From positions 1 through 9,240 of the forward strand of contig VYCX01000006.1 of NCBI GenBank assembly GCA_009843725.1: 9,240 bases of DNA, read 5' to 3'. The notes under the pieces were generated by a model, which saw only the letters and a list, made by a program, of their open reading frames with translations, was not told the origin of the DNA and did not search any database. Positions 6,847-9,240 of the stretch are shown here, piece after piece; positions within the stretch are counted from its first letter, which is position 1; each line of letters begins with the position of its first letter. The position numbers and the translations under genes were made by a program. The DNA comes from Boseongicola sp. SB0675_bin_26 (GTDB lineage: Bacteria; Pseudomonadota; Alphaproteobacteria; Rhodobacterales; Rhodobacteraceae).

Positions 6847-7632
6847 GTGTCACAGGCTGTCGCCATAGAGGCGAAGAATCTCGACCTGACGTTCGAGACC
6901 GGCGATGGCTCGATTCAGGCGCTTCGGGATGTCACGTTGGGGATCGGCAAGGGGGAGTTCGTGTCTTTCATCGGGCCGTCCGGATGCGGAAAGACGACGT
7001 TTCTCCGCGTGGTTGCGGGGCTTGAAAGGCCGACGGGCGGCGAGGTTCGGGTCAATGGCATGAGTCCGGACGAGGCGCGCCGCGACCGTGCATACGGCTA
7101 CGTGTTCCAGGAGGCGGGCCTCTATCCTTGGCGGACGATTGCCGGAAACGTGCGCCTGCCCCTGGAGATCATGGGCTATTCCAGGTCGGAGATGGCTGAC
7201 CGCGTCAATCGCGTGCTTGAACTGGTGGAGCTCTCGGGTTTCGAGAACAAGCATCCGTGGCAGCTCTCGGGCGGCATGCAGCAGCGGGCCTCGATTGCGC
7301 GTGCGCTCGCCTTTGACGCCGACATCCTCCTGATGGACGAGCCCTTCGGGGCGCTCGACGAAATCGTGCGGGATCACCTGAACGAACAGCTCCTGGGACT
7401 CTGGGACCATACGGGAAAGACCATTGGCTTCGTGACCCACTCGATTCCGGAAGCCGTCTACCTTTCGACGAGAATCGTTGTCATGTCGCCCCGGCCCGGA
7501 CGCATAACCGACATCATCGACAACCCGTTGCCGAGGGAACGTCCGCTGGACATCCGCGACACGCCCGAGTTCCTGGAGGTCGCGCAGCGAGTGCGCAAGG
7601 GTCTGAGGGCGGGGCAGTCCTATGAAGATTGA
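6847..7632 (+). CDS. ABC importer ATP-binding protein (SsuB/TauB/ThiZ type)
   Basis: This 261-residue nucleotide-binding subunit powers the importer formed with the two following permeases at the inner membrane. It has a complete ATPase: Walker A GPSGCGKTT (43-51), Q-loop Q88 in VFQEAGLYPW, signature LSGGMQQR (140-147), Walker B LLMDEP (161-166), D-loop GALD (168-171) and switch H198 in FVTHS. The LYPWRT segment after the Q-loop and VVMSPRPGRI (211-220) are typical of the nitrate/sulfonate/taurine/hydroxymethylpyrimidine importer group. The start is GTG, with GGGGGA (6835-6840) 6 nt upstream; no in-frame ATG precedes the conserved region. It lies 22 nt after hydA. Substrate cannot be read from an ATPase; a pyrimidine or cyclic ureide is inferred from the operon. 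Confidence 0.93.
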   Translation: MSQAVAIEAKNLDLTFETGDGSIQALRDVTLGIGKGEFVSFIGPSGCGKTTFLRVVAGLERPTGGEVRVNGMSPDEARRDRAYGYVFQEAGLYPWRTIAGNVRLPLEIMGYSRSEMADRVNRVLELVELSGFENKHPWQLSGGMQQRASIARALAFDADILLMDEPFGALDEIVRDHLNEQLLGLWDHTGKTIGFVTHSIPEAVYLSTRIVVMSPRPGRITDIIDNPLPRERPLDIRDTPEFLEVAQRVRKGLRAGQSYED

Positions 7633-7707
7633 AGGATTCATGCATGGGTTCCACGAGATGTCGCCCTCATGTCCGCGCCGCAATGCCATTGGCAGGGAGG
7701 GCGGTGC

Positions 7708-8574
7708 ATGAACCGGATCCTGCCGGTCCTGGCGGTGCTGGCCGCGATTCTTGCGCTTTGGTACGTCGCGGTGATGCCGATGAACGCTGGCTGGACGGTC
7801 GCTCAGGCGGAACGCGCGGGCCAGGAACTGACATTCCTGGACATTGTCGCAGACACGATGAATCAGGACCGTCCGCGCCTGCCGGCGCCGCACCAGGTTG
7901 CCGCCGAACTGAAGAAGACCGTGCTCGACACCAAGGTCACGTCGAAACGCTCGCTGGTCTTCCACGGCTGGATAACGTTGCAGTCGACGCTTTGGGGTTT
8001 CGCTCTTGGCACGGTGGTCGGAATCGGAATGGCGGTCTTGATCGTGTATTCGAGAACCGCGAACATGAGCCTGATGCCTTGGGCCGTTATCAGCCAGACC
8101 ATCCCGATCGTCGCGATCGCTCCGATGATCATCGTGGTGCTGGCGACTTTGGGCGTGGAGGGCCGCACGGTGCCGAAGGCAATCATCTCGGCATACCTTT
8201 GCTTCTTCCCCGTGCTGGTGAGCATGGTGAAAGGACTGAGGTCGCCCGGACCCATGCAGATCGACCTGATGAAGACCTATTCCGCGAGTGCCGGGCAGAC
8301 ATTCTGGAAGCTCCGGCTGCCTGCTTCTGTGCCCTATCTCTTTACGTCGCTCAAGGTGGGCATCGCGGCAGCGCTGGTCGGCACGATCGTGGGCGAATTG
8401 CCCACCGGCGCGATCCAGGGACTCGGTGCGCGCATCCTGATCGGCGACCAGTTCGGCAACCCGCTCATGATCTGGTCTGCGCTGATCGCTGCCGCCTGCC
8501 TCGCAGCCGCGCTTGTGAGCATCGTCGCGGCGCTGCAGTCGCTGGCGCTTCAACGAATGGGGTACGCAAGATGA
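7708..8574 (+). CDS. ABC importer permease 1 (binding-protein-dependent transport family)
   Basis: This 288-residue inner-membrane permease resembles the SsuC/TauC/ThiX group. I see about six hydrophobic segments: near residues 3-22, 92-114, 122-148, 158-176, 216-234 and 254-276. The coupling (EAA-like) loop that contacts the ATPase is SASAGQTFWKLRLPASVPY (192-210). An unusually long polar stretch of roughly 65 residues separates the first two membrane segments. I chose ATG 7708 because AGGGAGG (7694-7700) lies 7 nt upstream. An in-frame ATG at 7669 would add 13 polar residues before the first membrane segment and has no binding site. The gap to the ATPase gene is 75 nt. Its stop codon overlaps an ATG (ATGA at 8571-8574). 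Substrate is inferred from context only. Confidence 0.92.
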   Translation: MNRILPVLAVLAAILALWYVAVMPMNAGWTVAQAERAGQELTFLDIVADTMNQDRPRLPAPHQVAAELKKTVLDTKVTSKRSLVFHGWITLQSTLWGFALGTVVGIGMAVLIVYSRTANMSLMPWAVISQTIPIVAIAPMIIVVLATLGVEGRTVPKAIISAYLCFFPVLVSMVKGLRSPGPMQIDLMKTYSASAGQTFWKLRLPASVPYLFTSLKVGIAAALVGTIVGELPTGAIQGLGARILIGDQFGNPLMIWSALIAAACLAAALVSIVAALQSLALQRMGYAR

Positions 8575-8777
8575 ACCGCGCGCCGGCAACGGGACCGGAC
8601 TCCGCGGGTCTGCGGCCCCCGCCACGGCGCTTTGCGAAGAAATGCGCACCTGCCCCGAGTGGCGTTTCGCTGTGCTCGATCAGGGAGGGGTCACCCGCGC
8701 ACGGAAGGACGCCGCGCGTGTCGTGCGGCTTGGGTGGAGGTGCCGTTCACCGAATCTTTGCGGAGGTCGAGTCATGA
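8571..8777 (+). CDS. Possible small ORF between the two permease genes (hypothetical)
   Basis: A 68-codon frame starts within the ATGA that ends permease 1 and stops within the ATGA that starts permease 2, so it overlaps each neighbour by 4 nt in the pattern of translationally coupled genes. The product would be basic and proline/glycine-rich, with three cysteines (25, 35, 52), and has no membrane segment or motif I recognise. About 72% of its third positions are G or C. Against it, the same frame stays open back through permease 1 to about 7629, so openness here has little weight. The binding site is weak (GGGG, 8 nt upstream). The permease 2 frame is also open across the gap. I consider this more likely a spacer than a gene. 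Confidence 0.22.
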   Translation: MNRAPATGPDSAGLRPPPRRFAKKCAPAPSGVSLCSIREGSPAHGRTPRVSCGLGGGAVHRIFAEVES

Positions 8778-9240
8778 CGCTTGTCCTGGCGGCAATCGCG
8801 CTTTGGATGGCTGCCTGGTGGCTGAACATGCGCATCGCGGGCTCCTCGCTGGCCTCGTCGTACGCTGGTCGGGTTGCGGTGCCCTTGGTGTTCGGCGTGT
8901 CGGTGCTGGCGACCTGGGAACTCGTGGTGCGCGGCCTGGACGTGCCGCAGGTGATCTTGCCGGCGCCTACGGTCATTGCCGAGACGTTCGCGGCCGAGAC
9001 CGGCACGCTCTGGACCGACTTTCGCCAAACCGCGCTGAAGGGCGCGATTTCCGGTTACGTGATCGGTTGCCTCGCGGCCTTTGCCGCCGCGCTCGCAATT
9101 GATCGCTCGACGTTTCTGCGGCGCGGACTGCTCCCAGTCGGCAGTTTCGTGGCTGCGCTGCCCATCGTGGGAACCGCGCCGATCCTGGTCAACTGGTTCG
9201 GCTTTGACTGGCAGTCCAAGGCCGCGGTGGTGGTGGTCAT
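8774..9240 (+). CDS. ABC importer permease 2, partial at right edge
   Basis: The first 155 codons of a second inner-membrane permease of the SsuC/ThiX type are present; the family is usually 250-290 residues, so the C-terminal part, with the EAA loop, lies beyond the window. Membrane segments are visible near residues 3-18, 34-50, 89-108 and 117-136. The conserved early motif reads WELVVRGLDVPQVILPAPT (48-66), and ALPIVGTAPILVNWFGF (127-143) matches the TP-x-ALAPL-x-WFGF region of relatives. I chose ATG 8774 because GGAGG (8762-8766) lies 7 nt upstream and the protein then opens directly into a membrane segment. The frame is open further upstream, and an ATG at 8642 would add 44 polar residues with a poor binding site. 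It presumably pairs with permease 1 as a heterodimer; a substrate-binding protein gene is expected downstream. Confidence 0.9.
   Translation, partial: MTLVLAAIALWMAAWWLNMRIAGSSLASSYAGRVAVPLVFGVSVLATWELVVRGLDVPQVILPAPTVIAETFAAETGTLWTDFRQTALKGAISGYVIGCLAAFAAALAIDRSTFLRRGLLPVGSFVAALPIVGTAPILVNWFGFDWQSKAAVVVV

Noticed and set aside
4980..6866. Long minus-strand open frame (628 codons) opposite hydA
   Set aside because: It mirrors the hydA coding frame, its product is His/Arg/Pro-rich with no recognisable domain, and hydA has every catalytic residue. It is open because of GC-rich codon use on the other strand.
7424..7438. Partial palindrome AAGACCATTGGCTTC in the ATPase gene
   Set aside because: It lies in the coding sequence just before the switch histidine (KTIGFVTH) and lacks the box half-sites TGACCA and TGGTCA.
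6850..8649. Minus-strand open frame (599 codons) opposite the ABC genes
   Set aside because: It spans three plus-strand reading units, has Arg/His/Asp-rich composition with no domain, and lies antisense to clear ATPase and permease motifs.
7629..8777. Plus-strand frame of 382 codons overlapping permease 1 from a TTG start
   Set aside because: Over permease 1 it is an Arg/Gly/Pro-rich off-frame product, whereas the permease frame has membrane segments and a coupling loop. Only the last 68 codons, in the interval, are kept as a low-confidence candidate.

Overview
The window carries most of a reductive pyrimidine (uracil/thymine) catabolism locus from a GC-rich Gram-negative bacterium. It is most likely an alphaproteobacterium. 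I infer this from the base composition, the split PreT/PreA dihydropyrimidine dehydrogenase, the RutR-type regulator and an SsuC/ThiX-type ABC importer in one cluster; no rRNA or other phylogenetic marker is present.

Layout. Positions 1-383 hold an upstream region with no gene I can assign and, just before the first gene, an imperfect RutR-type operator (312-327). A two-gene plus-strand unit follows: preT (384-1766) and preA (1787-3091), the two subunits of NAD(P)H-dependent dihydropyrimidine dehydrogenase. A convergent minus-strand TetR-family gene (3134-3811) closely resembles E. coli RutR. It shares a 69-bp divergent intergenic region with the next plus-strand gene, and that region contains a 14-bp perfect palindrome (TGACCAATTGGTCA) matching the known RutR box. 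The plus-strand run continues with an M20-family N-carbamoyl-beta-alanine amidohydrolase (3881-5131), a 238-bp gap, dihydropyrimidinase (5370-6824), an ABC ATPase (6847-7632), a first ABC permease (7708-8574), a 199-nt interval that may hold a small ORF, and a second ABC permease (8774 to the window edge).

How it works together. PreT/PreA reduce uracil or thymine to the 5,6-dihydropyrimidine. Dihydropyrimidinase opens the ring to the N-carbamoyl-beta-amino acid. The M20 amidohydrolase releases beta-alanine (or beta-aminoisobutyrate), CO2 and ammonia. The ABC genes probably import a pyrimidine or related cyclic ureide, with the binding protein expected just beyond the right edge. Two operators in front of the two plus-strand units suggest that the RutR-like protein controls both and itself. 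The catalytic chemistry is well known. The less ordinary points are a RutR box on the reductive rather than the Rut pathway, the paired permeases with a 199-nt interval joined by ATGA on both sides, and the structured pydC-hydA leader.
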